NCBI GenBank assembly: GCA_035536535.1
Contig: DATLNZ010000088.1
Span: 1-32,005 of the forward strand
Length of the DNA: 32,005 nt
Source: Actinomycetota bacterium
GTDB taxonomy: Bacteria; Actinomycetota; JAICYB01
Direction of reading: 5' to 3'
Shown: positions 1 through 7,933 of the stretch, one piece after another
Layout: every line of letters starts with the position of its first letter
Numbering within the stretch: position 1 is the first letter of the stretch
The notes under the pieces: generated by a model
Database searches by the model: none
Told to the model about the DNA's origin: nothing
Seen by the model: the letters and a program-made list of their open reading frames with translations, nothing else
Program-made: the position numbers and the translations under genes

Positions 1-98
1 AGCACCGCCGGCAGGACCAGCAGCACGTAGAGGCCCCCGAGCCTCAGTCCCAAAAGGGCCGCAGCCACCGCTCCCACCAGCGCAAGCCAGATCCACAT
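1..98 (-). CDS. Membrane protein, N-terminal fragment
   Basis: The ATG (complement of 96-98) has a strong GGAGGAGG ribosome binding site just upstream. The frame stays open to the window edge, giving 32 residues. The visible part is almost entirely hydrophobic (MWIWLALVGAVAAALLGLRL followed by GGLYVLLVLPAV), consistent with one or two membrane segments or a signal anchor. It begins 18 bp after the YbjN-like gene and is probably the third gene of an operon with that gene and the EEP hydrolase. The family cannot be named from this fragment. Coding status is well supported by the ribosome binding site; function is unknown. Confidence 0.6.
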   Translation of the reverse strand, partial: MWIWLALVGAVAAALLGLRLGGLYVLLVLPAV

Positions 99-116
99 GT
101 CCGCCTCCTCCACTGT

Positions 117-554
117 TCAGCTTCCGGACGACCCCTTCAGCAGGCTCCCGAACCCAAGCTGCAGGATCGACCGGAACGTCTTCTCCGTCGTCTCCACCAC
201 CGCCCCCACCAGCTCGTCCAGCTCCCCGGCCGCCAGCGCGGCCAGCGGCATCCGCCCCACGAGGCAGATCACTCCCTCGGCCCCCTCAAAGGCGAACGCT
301 ACCCGTCCCGCCGCGAAGTTGGTCCGAAGCAGGAACTGGTAGACCTCCGCCTGGCTCTCGACCGGCTCCACGATGACGTGGCTGACCACCGTGACGGTCC
401 GGGAGCCGATGGACAGCTCAAGCGGGATCCACCGTCTGGCCTGCCCGGGGATCCGGACGTACCAGAACCCGTCCCGGACCCTTTCCCACGTGCAGTCCGA
501 AGGCAACCCCCCGAGCCACGCCCGGATCACGCCCGCCGCCTGCACGCGGTTCAC
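117..554 (-). CDS. YbjN-like (type III secretion chaperone-like fold) protein
   Basis: A 145-residue soluble protein. The GTG start overlaps the TGA of the upstream EEP gene by 4 bp (GTGA), which is why this start is preferred over a longer frame reaching into that gene. The pattern is an N-terminal helix (RVQAAGVIRAWLGG), aromatic strands (FWYVRIPG), then VYQFLLRTNF and a segment VAFAFEGAEGVICLVGRMPL, followed by a C-terminal helix pair. This resembles YbjN/sensory transduction regulator proteins, which share a fold with type III secretion chaperones but are widespread in Actinobacteria that have no such system. It probably binds a protein partner. The exact function is unknown; the family call is by pattern only. 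Confidence 0.65.
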   Translation of the reverse strand: MNRVQAAGVIRAWLGGLPSDCTWERVRDGFWYVRIPGQARRWIPLELSIGSRTVTVVSHVIVEPVESQAEVYQFLLRTNFAAGRVAFAFEGAEGVICLVGRMPLAALAAGELDELVGAVVETTEKTFRSILQLGFGSLLKGSSGS

Positions 555-1324
555 CGCAGCGCCAGCTCCGCCACCACGGGGAAGTGGTCCGAAGGCCAGC
601 GGCCGCCCACCGGCTCGCGAAGGATGTCCGCCGACAGCACCGTCCAGGACGAGTCGCACATCACGTAGTCGATCTTCGCCGGACGGGCCTTGCCGGTGAA
701 CTTGTGGAAGGTCCCCGCCTCCTGCGCCTCCGGACGCGCGACCCGGAACGTGTCGCGGAGCCCGGCCCCCCTGAGGACGTCCAGCGTCGGCGAGTCCTCG
801 TCCGCGTTGAGATCACCGGTCAGGATCACCGGCAGTCCCTCGAACTGCGCGAGCCGGCCGACGAGCAGCCTCGCACTCTGCTCCCGGGCCGTGGGTCCCC
901 GGTGGTCGAAGTGCGTGTTGAGGACGGCGAACCTGCGTCCCGCGGCGCGGTCGGACAGCACCGCCCACGTGCACATGCGCGCCACGGTTGCGTCCCACCC
1001 GATCGAGCCCACAACGGAAGGACGTTCACTGAGCCAGAAGTGCCCGTGGCGCTCGAAACCGAATCTGTCGCGCCGCGCCAGCACGGGGGTCTGCTCGCCG
1101 CGGCCGAACGTCCTGCGTCCGCGGCCCACCGAAGCGAACTGACGCAGCGACCGGCGCAGGTGCCACAGCTGAAACCAAAGAACCTCCTGCAGGCCGGCCG
1201 TGTCGGGAGCCGCCGAGCGGATCGTCTCCACCACCGCGTCGCGGCGGAGCCCCCAGCGGTTGAGAGGATCCATGGCGAGCCCGAATCGGATGTTGAACGA
1301 CATCACGCGCAGGGGGCGGCTCAT
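551..1324 (-). CDS. Endonuclease/exonuclease/phosphatase (EEP) family hydrolase
   Basis: About 257 residues, the usual size for the family. The EEP motifs occur in order: strand with Asn RVMSFNIRF (residues 6-14), metal-binding Glu in LQEVL (E47), NTHFDH in the middle, TGDLNADED with the catalytic Asp and Asn, KIDYVM, and the terminal SDHFPV with the catalytic His. The fold hydrolyses phosphodiester or phosphomonoester bonds with Mg2+; substrates range from DNA to phosphoinositides and cannot be chosen here. No signal peptide is visible, so it is probably cytoplasmic. The ATG at 1324 is preferred because the motif strand begins right after it; an in-frame TTG at 1339 adds five residues. It is translationally coupled to the YbjN-like gene. 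Confidence 0.85.
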   Translation of the reverse strand: MSRPLRVMSFNIRFGLAMDPLNRWGLRRDAVVETIRSAAPDTAGLQEVLWFQLWHLRRSLRQFASVGRGRRTFGRGEQTPVLARRDRFGFERHGHFWLSERPSVVGSIGWDATVARMCTWAVLSDRAAGRRFAVLNTHFDHRGPTAREQSARLLVGRLAQFEGLPVILTGDLNADEDSPTLDVLRGAGLRDTFRVARPEAQEAGTFHKFTGKARPAKIDYVMCDSSWTVLSADILREPVGGRWPSDHFPVVAELALR

Positions 1325-1390
1325 GTCGTGCTCTGCCAACGCAGTGACTCAGCCGACGTCGGTGGAAGGAGTGCTCAGTGGGGGGTGCAG

Positions 1391-1642
1391 TTAGGCCGCT
1401 TCGTTCGAGCGCGCGCGCTGATACAGCGTCTCGGGCGCAATATCTGCGCCGTTAGGCCATCCCACTGATCCGGCCTCGATGAAGAAGCTTGCGAAGTACC
1501 CGAAGTCGCGTAGGGGCTCGAACACCGGTCCATCGAGCCAATCTTCGAAGTCCACCGTGGCCTCGGTGCCATCGTTGAAGACGAGGTGAATCCTGTACGA
1601 ACCTCGGTACTCGGCTCCTACAACCGACGGCAGAACCTCCAC
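1391..1642 (-). CDS. DUF2442 domain protein
   Basis: An 83-residue protein with the DUF2442 look: a strand-rich start (RIHLVFNDGTEATVDFEDWL), then GPVFEPLRD and a C-terminal region with GSVGWPNGADIAPETLYQRA. The GTG start is preceded by an AGGGAGG ribosome binding site and lies 13 bp after the stop of the DUF4160 gene. DUF4160 and DUF2442 genes are commonly adjacent, and the pair is suspected of behaving like a toxin-antitoxin or small mobile cassette; that role is inference. The region is visibly less GC-rich than its neighbours, suggesting acquisition. DUF2442 proteins fold as small DNA- or partner-binding domains, but no function is established. Confidence 0.8.
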   Translation of the reverse strand: MEVLPSVVGAEYRGSYRIHLVFNDGTEATVDFEDWLDGPVFEPLRDFGYFASFFIEAGSVGWPNGADIAPETLYQRARSNEAA

Positions 1643-1655
1643 GACCGACCTCCCT

Positions 1656-1916
1656 TTAGTCCAGGGGCTCTATTCTCTCAAGCCTCTCGCTCGCGCGCGC
1701 ACGATTCCAGTTGGAGGTTAGAGCCGGCTCGTTCGCGAGTGCCCATTCGCGGATTAGTCGAAGTGCGGTCCGAGACCTCAGAGAGCCGGCGTGCAGCGCC
1801 CCGTCAAAGGTGAACGTAGCCTGCTGGCCCTGGTACTCGGCGTGGAAGTGCGGAGGACCATGCTCGCGGTAGTACATGCGAATGATGATTCCGTAGAACG
1901 TCGAGATGATCGGCAC
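1656..1916 (-). CDS. DUF4160 domain protein
   Basis: An 86-residue protein. The start is GTG at 1916 (VPIISTFYGIIIRMYYREHG): the family normally begins with a very similar P-x-I-S-x-F-x-G-I-x-I-x-M segment, and a GGAG site sits 6 nt upstream. The conserved PPHFHAEYQGQ block (residues 23-33) is intact, followed by a helix containing ALRLIREWALANEPALTSNW typical of the C-terminus. Length matches the family. It is first of a two-gene cassette with DUF2442. Such pairs occur sporadically and are often listed as putative toxin-antitoxin-like modules; which partner would be toxic is not known. The lower GC of the cassette suggests horizontal arrival. Confidence 0.85.
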   Translation of the reverse strand: MPIISTFYGIIIRMYYREHGPPHFHAEYQGQQATFTFDGALHAGSLRSRTALRLIREWALANEPALTSNWNRARASERLERIEPLD

Positions 1917-1993
1917 GTTCGACTCCGACCCGGTGCGGGCAAGCAACCCCTCGAGTTTGACGCTCCGGACGACAGTGCGAGTCTAGAAGTAAC

Positions 1994-3250
1994 TCAGCGG
2001 GCGGGGTCGTCCAGGACCGAGAGGTGGCGGTGGGAATCAAGGGCCCCCCGGCGCCCGGACCGGAACACCCCTTCGCGCAGCCGCTCACGGGTGGCGATCT
2101 CGTTTCCGTGATAGCCCTCGAAGGCGTCCGGTGAGGCGATGAAGATCTCGCCGGGCTCCCCCGGCGGACAGCCGGCCTCCGACTGGTCGCGCACCGAAAC
2201 GGCGTCCGGTGCAGCGACCGGACCGGCCCCCGTCCGGCGGACCCCGGTATCGCCCTCCGGCCACCACAGCGCATCCAGAACCGGCGTCTCGGCAGAAACA
2301 GCGTCGATGACCTCGACGGACGCGCCGCTGCCGGACGCGGCCTTCAGGCCCGTCGGCAGTCCCTCGTCCACCAGGTCCGCGAGCTGCGGCCCGGAGTAGT
2401 GAAGGTGCGTGCAGCGTTCCCGCACCAGGTCCCGGATCGTGCCCGCGGGGGCCGGGTGCCGTGCCGCGACCAGACAGGCACCGGTCCGGACGACCGGAAG
2501 CACAGCCTGCGGCAGCGTGGTCCCCTCGCCGAGCGGGACGGCTGAGTACAAACGGTCCTCGGCCCCCAGAAAGATCTCTTCCGCGGCCCGCGCGGCCGTG
2601 GCCAGCAGCCGCCGGTGCGTCCACCGCACCGCCAGGGACCGCTCGCCGCCCGTGAAGGTCAGCGCGGCGAGGTCGCCGGGGGCCGGCGCGGCCTCCGGGT
2701 CCAGCGCCGGGGACGCCACCAGGGCGGCCTCCAGCGACTCGCGCGGCTCGATGAGCCCGGGCGGGGCTTCGCGGTCGATGGCCAGCAGCCCGTCGTCGGC
2801 GACGAACGCGTCGAACGTGCCGTCGTCCAGCAGCGGGGCGTACTTCGGCTCCACGACCATGACGTCCACACCGGCGGTGGCAATGTCTTCGGCGAGGTCG
2901 TGTCCCTTGCGTCCGGTGTCCAGGAGGGCGGCGACTCCTCCGGCCAGCGACGCGGCGAAGACCGAGACGAACGCGTCCGGGACGTTGTCCGCCAGCAGGC
3001 CCAGGTGCGGAGGATCGCCACCCGAACGCTCCACCAGGCAGGTGGCCATCCTGCACGCCCGCTCGTACAACTGCGCGTAGGTCAGCGACGCACCTTCGAA
3101 GCGCAGGAACACGGCGTCCGGGGTGCGCTCGGCGCGCTCCCTCACGAGCTCCGCCAGGGAGTCGACCACGCGTGGCTCAGTCAAGGGTGGACGTGAGGAG
3201 GGCGGCGACGACCGGCGGCGGACACATGGAGTCCTGCCATTGTCCCCCAT
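1994..3250 (-). CDS. Truncated, motif-degenerate acyl-CoA synthetase-like (ANL superfamily) protein
   Basis: 418 residues. The N-terminal AMP-binding domain is recognisable: LTYAQLYERACRMA near residue 56, GLLADNVPDAFVSVFAASLA near 84, and LLDTGRKGHDLAEDIA, resembling FadD17/FATP-like ligases. The P-loop expected as TSGTTGxPKG is instead LTFTGGERSLAVRWTHR (198-213), lacking the TGxPK lysine. The late TGD motif reads RSGRRGAL, and the protein stops where the hinge and C-terminal AMP_C domain should start. Family members run about 500-550 residues. ATG 3250 is chosen for its AAGGGGGG ribosome binding site; TTG near 3184 is an alternative. Either a decaying gene or a non-catalytic binding protein. 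The stop lies 77 bp before the DUF4160 start. Confidence 0.7.
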   Translation of the reverse strand: MGDNGRTPCVRRRSSPPSSRPPLTEPRVVDSLAELVRERAERTPDAVFLRFEGASLTYAQLYERACRMATCLVERSGGDPPHLGLLADNVPDAFVSVFAASLAGGVAALLDTGRKGHDLAEDIATAGVDVMVVEPKYAPLLDDGTFDAFVADDGLLAIDREAPPGLIEPRESLEAALVASPALDPEAAPAPGDLAALTFTGGERSLAVRWTHRRLLATAARAAEEIFLGAEDRLYSAVPLGEGTTLPQAVLPVVRTGACLVAARHPAPAGTIRDLVRERCTHLHYSGPQLADLVDEGLPTGLKAASGSGASVEVIDAVSAETPVLDALWWPEGDTGVRRTGAGPVAAPDAVSVRDQSEAGCPPGEPGEIFIASPDAFEGYHGNEIATRERLREGVFRSGRRGALDSHRHLSVLDDPAR

Positions 3251-3302
3251 GACGCCCCCCTTGCCGCAACCGGACGGCATCGACCACACTCGTTGGCTGC
3301 CA

Positions 3303-5435
3303 ATGTCGAAAGCTCCCACCGCACATCCCGCCGTTCACCCGGACCTGGAGGCCGAACAGGCCCACCTGGACCTGGCCTACGAACGCCTGGCCGAGATGCG
3401 GGAGTCGGCCGTGAGCCTGCGCGACTCGGCCCTCGGCTTCGGAGCGGGCGGGACGCACCAGTCGCGCTACGAGCGCGACGTCTTCCACCAGGCGGGACTG
3501 TCGCGGCTGGAGGCCCTGGAGCTCGGCGACCGCTCGCTGTGCTTCGGACGCATAGACCGCAGCGACGGAGAGCACTTCCACATCGGACGAATCGGCGTGT
3601 CCACCCAGGAGCGGCGTCCGCTGGTGGTGGACTGGCGGGCCCCCGTGGCCGAGCCGTTCTACCGCGCGACCGGACGACACCCGATGGGGCTGTGGCGCCG
3701 GCGGCACTTCGACACCAAGGGCCGCCGGCTTCTGGGTATCGAAGACGAGTTGTTCGGCGACGGCGAGGGCCTGGGGCTGTCCGGCACGGGCGCACTGATG
3801 TCGGCGCTGGAGCGGGTCCGGTCCGGCAAGATGCAGGACATCGTCGCCACCGTCCAGCGCGAGCAGGACGAGATCATCCGGGCCCCCATGGCCGGCGTGT
3901 TGGTCGTCCAGGGGGGGCCGGGGACCGGCAAGACCGCCGTGGCGCTGCACCGGGCGGCGTATCTGCTGTTCACCTACCGCTACCAGCTCGAGCGCCGCGG
4001 AGTCCTCTTCGTAGGGCCGAACCCGGTGTTCCTTCGCTACGTAGACCAGGTCCTGCCGGCCCTCGGCGAAAGCGGCGTCGCGCTGAGCACGCCGTCCGGA
4101 CTCGTGCCCGACCTGACCGTGCGGGGATCCGACTCCGCCGAAACAGCCCGCGTAAAGGGCGACGCCCGCATGGCGCGCTTCGTGGCCAACGCTGTGCGCG
4201 ACAGGCAGCGGCCGCTGACCAAGCCGCTGCGAGTCGGCTTCGACGGGCTGGTGCTGACGCTGACTCCGCGCGACAGCCAGGACATCGTGGCCTCGGTCAA
4301 GCGCACCGGCGGCAAGCACAACGCGCGCCGCGTCCAGCTGGAGCGGCTGGTGTACAAGCGCCTCTTCGCGATCTACCGGACCGCTGCCGCCGCCGACAGC
4401 GGGCGCGCCTCGCTAGGGGGCCGGGCCGAGGTCACGCAGGACGACCTCGTGCACGACCTGCGCCGCGAGCCGGAGGTGGTCCGGACGTTCGAGCGCATGT
4501 GGCCGATGCTTTCGCCCCAGGAGCTTCTCCACGACCTGTACAGCGCCCTGCCCCTGATCGCCTCGGCGGGACGGGGGGTGCTGTCCGAGGCCGAGTGCCG
4601 CAGCCTGTACCGGGCCCCCAGCGAGCGGATGTCCGACGTCCCATGGTCGCCGGGCGACGTCCCGCTTCTGGACGAGGCGTTCGTGTGGCTCGGCGTCCGC
4701 AAGCGCAAGCGGGAGCCGGGCGACGACGAGATCACGAGCTACGGACACGTCGTGGTGGACGAGGCCCAGGACATGTCCCCCATGCACTACCGGATGCTCG
4801 AGCGGCGCGCCGACCTCGGGTCGATGACGGTGGTCGGCGACATCGCCCAGGCGACCTCGCACTCGGCGGTGCCCAGCTGGCAGGAGGCGCTGCGCCATCT
4901 CAACACCAGGCACGGGTCCACGGTCGCGGAGCTGAGCGTCAACTACCGGACGACCGCGGAGATCATGCAGCTGGCCGGACGAATCCTGCGCACGATCGTC
5001 CCGGAGCTCAAGGAGCCCGAATCGGTGCGGTCCGGACCGGCCCCCGCGTTCGTCCGCTCCGGCCCGGAGTCGCTGCCGGCCGACGTCGCGCGCACGGCAG
5101 TCGGCGCGGCCGCTGCCGAGGACTCCGGGACCGTGGCGGTGATCTGTCCGGACTCGCTGCGCCCGGCTCTATCCGCGGCGCTATCCGAAGCGGGGGCCGA
5201 CTTCGCCGACGCCGCCGAGTCCGGACTTCGCTCCCCCATCACGCTTGTCCCGGTCTGGCTGGCGAAGGGACTGGAGTTCGACGCTGTGGTAGTCGTGGAA
5301 CCGGCGGCGATCGTGGAGGAATCCCCTCAGGGGATGCGGGCCCTGTACGTCGCCGTGACGCGGGCGACCAAGCACCTGTCGCTGGTCCACGCGCGGGCGC
5401 TTCCCGACGCGCTGCGCGAAGGAGCCGCCGGGTGA
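3303..5435 (+). CDS. HelD/HelR-type RNA polymerase recycling helicase (UvrD-like SF1 ATPase)
   Basis: 710 residues. The N-terminus (EAEQAHLDLAYERLAEMR) is the antiparallel coiled coil that HelD inserts into RNA polymerase. SF1 motifs follow: Walker A GGPGTGKTAVALHRAAYLL (about 203-221), Walker B VVVDEAQDMSP (about 483), TVVGDIAQAT, motif IV VNYRTT, AKGLEFDAVVVVE (about 654) and YVAVTRATKHL (about 682). HelD proteins use ATP to release stalled RNA polymerase from nucleic acid, and some actinobacterial members (HelR) protect it from rifampicin; whether this one does is unknown. The ATG at 3303 gives the usual family start; another ATG at 3249 would add 18 unconserved residues. Neither has a clear ribosome binding site. 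It is divergent from the ANL-like gene and heads a five-gene unit. Confidence 0.88.
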   Translation: MSKAPTAHPAVHPDLEAEQAHLDLAYERLAEMRESAVSLRDSALGFGAGGTHQSRYERDVFHQAGLSRLEALELGDRSLCFGRIDRSDGEHFHIGRIGVSTQERRPLVVDWRAPVAEPFYRATGRHPMGLWRRRHFDTKGRRLLGIEDELFGDGEGLGLSGTGALMSALERVRSGKMQDIVATVQREQDEIIRAPMAGVLVVQGGPGTGKTAVALHRAAYLLFTYRYQLERRGVLFVGPNPVFLRYVDQVLPALGESGVALSTPSGLVPDLTVRGSDSAETARVKGDARMARFVANAVRDRQRPLTKPLRVGFDGLVLTLTPRDSQDIVASVKRTGGKHNARRVQLERLVYKRLFAIYRTAAAADSGRASLGGRAEVTQDDLVHDLRREPEVVRTFERMWPMLSPQELLHDLYSALPLIASAGRGVLSEAECRSLYRAPSERMSDVPWSPGDVPLLDEAFVWLGVRKRKREPGDDEITSYGHVVVDEAQDMSPMHYRMLERRADLGSMTVVGDIAQATSHSAVPSWQEALRHLNTRHGSTVAELSVNYRTTAEIMQLAGRILRTIVPELKEPESVRSGPAPAFVRSGPESLPADVARTAVGAAAAEDSGTVAVICPDSLRPALSAALSEAGADFADAAESGLRSPITLVPVWLAKGLEFDAVVVVEPAAIVEESPQGMRALYVAVTRATKHLSLVHARALPDALREGAAG

Positions 5436-6097
5436 CGGAGCGCTGGCTGACGTTCGACTGCTACGGCACGCTCGTGGACTGGGAGTCGGGGCTGCGGTCG
5501 GCGTTCGCCGCTCTGTGGCCGGAGGCCGACGAGGACGAGGCGCTGCGCGCCTACCTCCGCGTCGAGCCCGTCATCCAGGCCGGGTCGTCGCAGTCGTACA
5601 GGTCGGTGCTGCGCTCAACCCTGGAAGCGGTCGCCGATCAGACACGGCGAGCCGTCCCTGCCGGAGCATCCGACGCGCTGGCCGCGTCCCTGCCGGCCTG
5701 GCCGGTCTTCCCCGAGGTCCCGGCGGCGCTGGAGGCTGTGAGAGGGTCCGGGTGGAAGACCGCGATCCTGTCCAACACCGACCCGGACCTTCTGGAGGCG
5801 TCGATCAGGAGCATCGGCGTCCCCTTCGACCTCACCGTGACGGCGGCCGATGCCGGCGGCTACAAGCCCGCCCACGGCCATTGGGACACGTTCTTCGCCC
5901 GAAGCGGCGCCGGACGCGAAGGACACGTACACGTCGCCGCCAGCCTGTTTCACGACATAGCCCCCGCAGCCGAGCTGGGACTGCGCACGATCTGGGTCAA
6001 CCGTGCCGGCGAGCGCAGCGACCTGCCCAGGGAGGCCGAGCTGCCGGACCTGTCGGGCCTGCCCGCGCTGCTGTCCGAGCAGAACTCAGGGAGGTAG
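5432..6097 (+). CDS. HAD-superfamily hydrolase (haloacid dehalogenase type II-like)
   Basis: 221 residues. The GTG start overlaps the helicase TGA (GTGA), indicating coupled translation. HAD motif I is LTFDCYGTLVDW (nucleophile Asp near residue 8), motif II is ILSNTD, the motif III lysine is in GGYKPAHG, and motif IV is HVAASLFHDIAPA. The FDCYGTLVDW signature and helical cap resemble the type II haloacid dehalogenase branch, though many members are phosphatases. The substrate cannot be assigned. Cytoplasmic. It ends with TAG at 6097, and its last codons form the AGGGAGG ribosome binding site of the next gene. Confidence 0.88.
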   Translation: MTERWLTFDCYGTLVDWESGLRSAFAALWPEADEDEALRAYLRVEPVIQAGSSQSYRSVLRSTLEAVADQTRRAVPAGASDALAASLPAWPVFPEVPAALEAVRGSGWKTAILSNTDPDLLEASIRSIGVPFDLTVTAADAGGYKPAHGHWDTFFARSGAGREGHVHVAASLFHDIAPAAELGLRTIWVNRAGERSDLPREAELPDLSGLPALLSEQNSGR

Positions 6098-6099
6098 AG

Positions 6100-7416
6100 A
6101 TGGCACAGGAAATCCCGGACACACCCGTAGGGCGCCAGATCTCCTGGGCCCTGGACATCCTCGACGGCAAGACCAAGCCGGATCGCGACGACCTGTTGGA
6201 GCGGTTCGCCCCCGAGATGCTCCGCCAGGTCCCGGTGGACCAGCTGCTGGCCGTGCTCGAGCAGGTGGGACCGATGGTGAGGCCTTTCTCGCTCGAGCGG
6301 TTCGACAATCCGCCCACCGAGGCCCAGGCGGTCGCGGTGCTGGCGCGCGGCGACGGCGACTACTTCCGGCTCATGGCGCAGGTGGATCCGAAGCCCCCGC
6401 ACCGGATCCAGGGAATGCTCATCCAGCCTGCGCCGGACCTGCGCAAGGAGCCGGTGGCCAAGAACTGGGGTGAGGTCGAGTCGAAAGTGCGGGAGCTCGC
6501 GAAGCAGGTGAGCTTTCTGGCCGCCGAGGTCGTTTCCGGCGAGCTGGTCCCCATCCACGAAGTCGAGCCGGACACCCACCTGGCACTCGGCTCGACCTTC
6601 AAGCTCTACGTCCTCGGCGAGCTCGCGCGGCGCGTCGAGGCCGGTGAGGCCGCGTGGGACGACGAGCTGCCCATCCAAGCGAAGCTCAAGAGCATTCCGT
6701 CCGGCACGATGCAGGACGCCAAGGCCGGCACGAAGTTCCCGCTGCGCGAGTACGCGGAGAAGATGATCTCGATCAGCGACAACACGGCCACCGACCACCT
6801 GCTGCACCACCTGGGACGTGAGCGCGTGGAGGACGTCCAGGCTGCGATGGGCCATTCGGACCCGTCGCTCAACGTCCCCTTCCTGACCACCCGGGAGATG
6901 ACGGTCCTCAAGGCGGGCGCGGACCCGCGGATCGATTCGTTCATCGCTGCCGAACCCGAAGCTCGCCGGAAGATGCTTGCCGGTCCGCTTGCCAAGGCGA
7001 AGCTGCCGAAGATCCCCGACGAGATGTGGACGTCGCCGAGGCACAACGACACGGTCGAGTGGTTCGCGTCCGCCTCCGACCTGGGACGGGCGATGGCCTG
7101 GCTGCGGGACTGCATGTCGCGCCCGGCCACAAAGCCGGTGGAGAAGGTGCTGTCGCTGAACCCCGGCCTGCCTCTCGACCGCTACGCCTGGACCTACATC
7201 GGCTTCAAGGGCGGCTCGGAGCCGGGCGTGCTGAACATGACGTGGCTGCTGCGCAGGCTCGACGACAGGTGGTTCGTCCTAACTGCCACGCTCAACGACG
7301 ACGGCACCAGCGCGGCCACCTTCGAGCTCGGCGCCCTGATGCTCGCGTCCTCCGCCCTGCTGGTCATGCACCGAAAGGCGCCCGGCAAGCGCAAGCTTCT
7401 GGGCCGCCGGCGCTAA
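6100..7416 (+). CDS. Class A beta-lactamase-fold serine hydrolase with N-terminal ORF12/LpqF-type domain
   Basis: 438 residues. The start ATG follows AGGGAGG at a good distance, 2 bp after the HAD gene. Residues 1 to about 125 are a helical/alpha-beta domain like that in LpqF and ORF12 of clavulanate clusters. The catalytic half carries S165-T-F-K168 (SxxK), S226-D-N228 (SDN) and K370-G-G (KTG-like). The Glu of the class A omega loop is not evident, so true beta-lactamase activity is unlikely; an esterase or cell-wall amide role is possible. There is no signal peptide, which is odd for this fold. A hydrophobic helix (ALMLASSALLVM) lies near the basic C-terminus (KRKLLGRRR). Confidence 0.85.
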   Translation: MAQEIPDTPVGRQISWALDILDGKTKPDRDDLLERFAPEMLRQVPVDQLLAVLEQVGPMVRPFSLERFDNPPTEAQAVAVLARGDGDYFRLMAQVDPKPPHRIQGMLIQPAPDLRKEPVAKNWGEVESKVRELAKQVSFLAAEVVSGELVPIHEVEPDTHLALGSTFKLYVLGELARRVEAGEAAWDDELPIQAKLKSIPSGTMQDAKAGTKFPLREYAEKMISISDNTATDHLLHHLGRERVEDVQAAMGHSDPSLNVPFLTTREMTVLKAGADPRIDSFIAAEPEARRKMLAGPLAKAKLPKIPDEMWTSPRHNDTVEWFASASDLGRAMAWLRDCMSRPATKPVEKVLSLNPGLPLDRYAWTYIGFKGGSEPGVLNMTWLLRRLDDRWFVLTATLNDDGTSAATFELGALMLASSALLVMHRKAPGKRKLLGRRR

Positions 7417-7426
7417 AGTGGGACGC

Positions 7427-7933
7427 ATGGCCCGCTGGTGCCCGAAGTGCGGTTCGGAATACGTCGACTCCTGGACGACCTGTTCGTCCTGCAACGTCGC
7501 CCTCGTGGACGAGCCGCCGAAGCGCGCGACAAGCCGTGAGTTCGGCGTGGACGACGCCATCTTCCTGGAGCCCAGCGCCGTGAGGTCCTACGACGACCCC
7601 TTCACCACGATCTGGGAGGGCGCCACCACACAGGGCTCCGTGCTGGCCCGGCAGCTGCAGGCGGCGTCCATCCCGGTGGACATCGGCGACGCCGCCGAGC
7701 CGGGGAACATGCGGCTGGAGGTCCCCCGGTCCTACGTGAATGAGGCTTACGGCGTGCTGGACCGCGCGGGCGAGCAACCCCCGGACGTGGCCGGTGACTT
7801 CGAGGCGGAGGGCGACGACGAAGACGACCTGTACCCGTCCATCCCCCCCACCTCGGCCTCGCGGGCGCTCAAGACGGCAATCGTCGTCGTGGTGGCGCTG
7901 ATCATCGCGCTGCTGGTGATGTCGCAGTTCTGA
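7427..7933 (+). CDS. Zinc-ribbon protein with C-terminal membrane anchor (DUF2007-like middle)
   Basis: 168 residues. The N-terminus is a zinc ribbon, WCPKCGSEYVDSWTTCSSC, with two CxxC pairs. The middle (TTIWEGATTQGSVLARQLQA, then IPVDIGD and a YGVLDRAG helix) resembles the DUF2007 fold, a small ferredoxin-like domain of putative signalling proteins. An acidic linker (EAEGDDEDDLYPS) leads to one membrane helix (TAIVVVVALIIALLVM) ending three residues before the stop, so it is tail-anchored facing the cytoplasm. ATG 7427 is preferred; an in-frame GTG at 7418 adds three residues. Function unknown. The stop TGA shares a base with the ATG of the Crp/Fnr gene, suggesting linked expression. Confidence 0.75.
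   Translation: MARWCPKCGSEYVDSWTTCSSCNVALVDEPPKRATSREFGVDDAIFLEPSAVRSYDDPFTTIWEGATTQGSVLARQLQAASIPVDIGDAAEPGNMRLEVPRSYVNEAYGVLDRAGEQPPDVAGDFEAEGDDEDDLYPSIPPTSASRALKTAIVVVVALIIALLVMSQF

Noticed and set aside
97-342. 81-codon plus-strand frame at the left edge
   Set aside because: Ser/Pro-rich, opposite the well-supported YbjN-like gene that is coupled by a 4-bp overlap.
3123-3302. Longer N-terminus for the HelD-like helicase
   Set aside because: The extra 60 residues are Arg/Ser-rich, overlap the start of the divergent gene and do not resemble the family; ATG 3303 gives the normal N-terminus.
6100-7416. Beta-lactam resistance gene
   Set aside because: The class A deacylation Glu is not evident and there is no export signal, so a resistance role is not supported.
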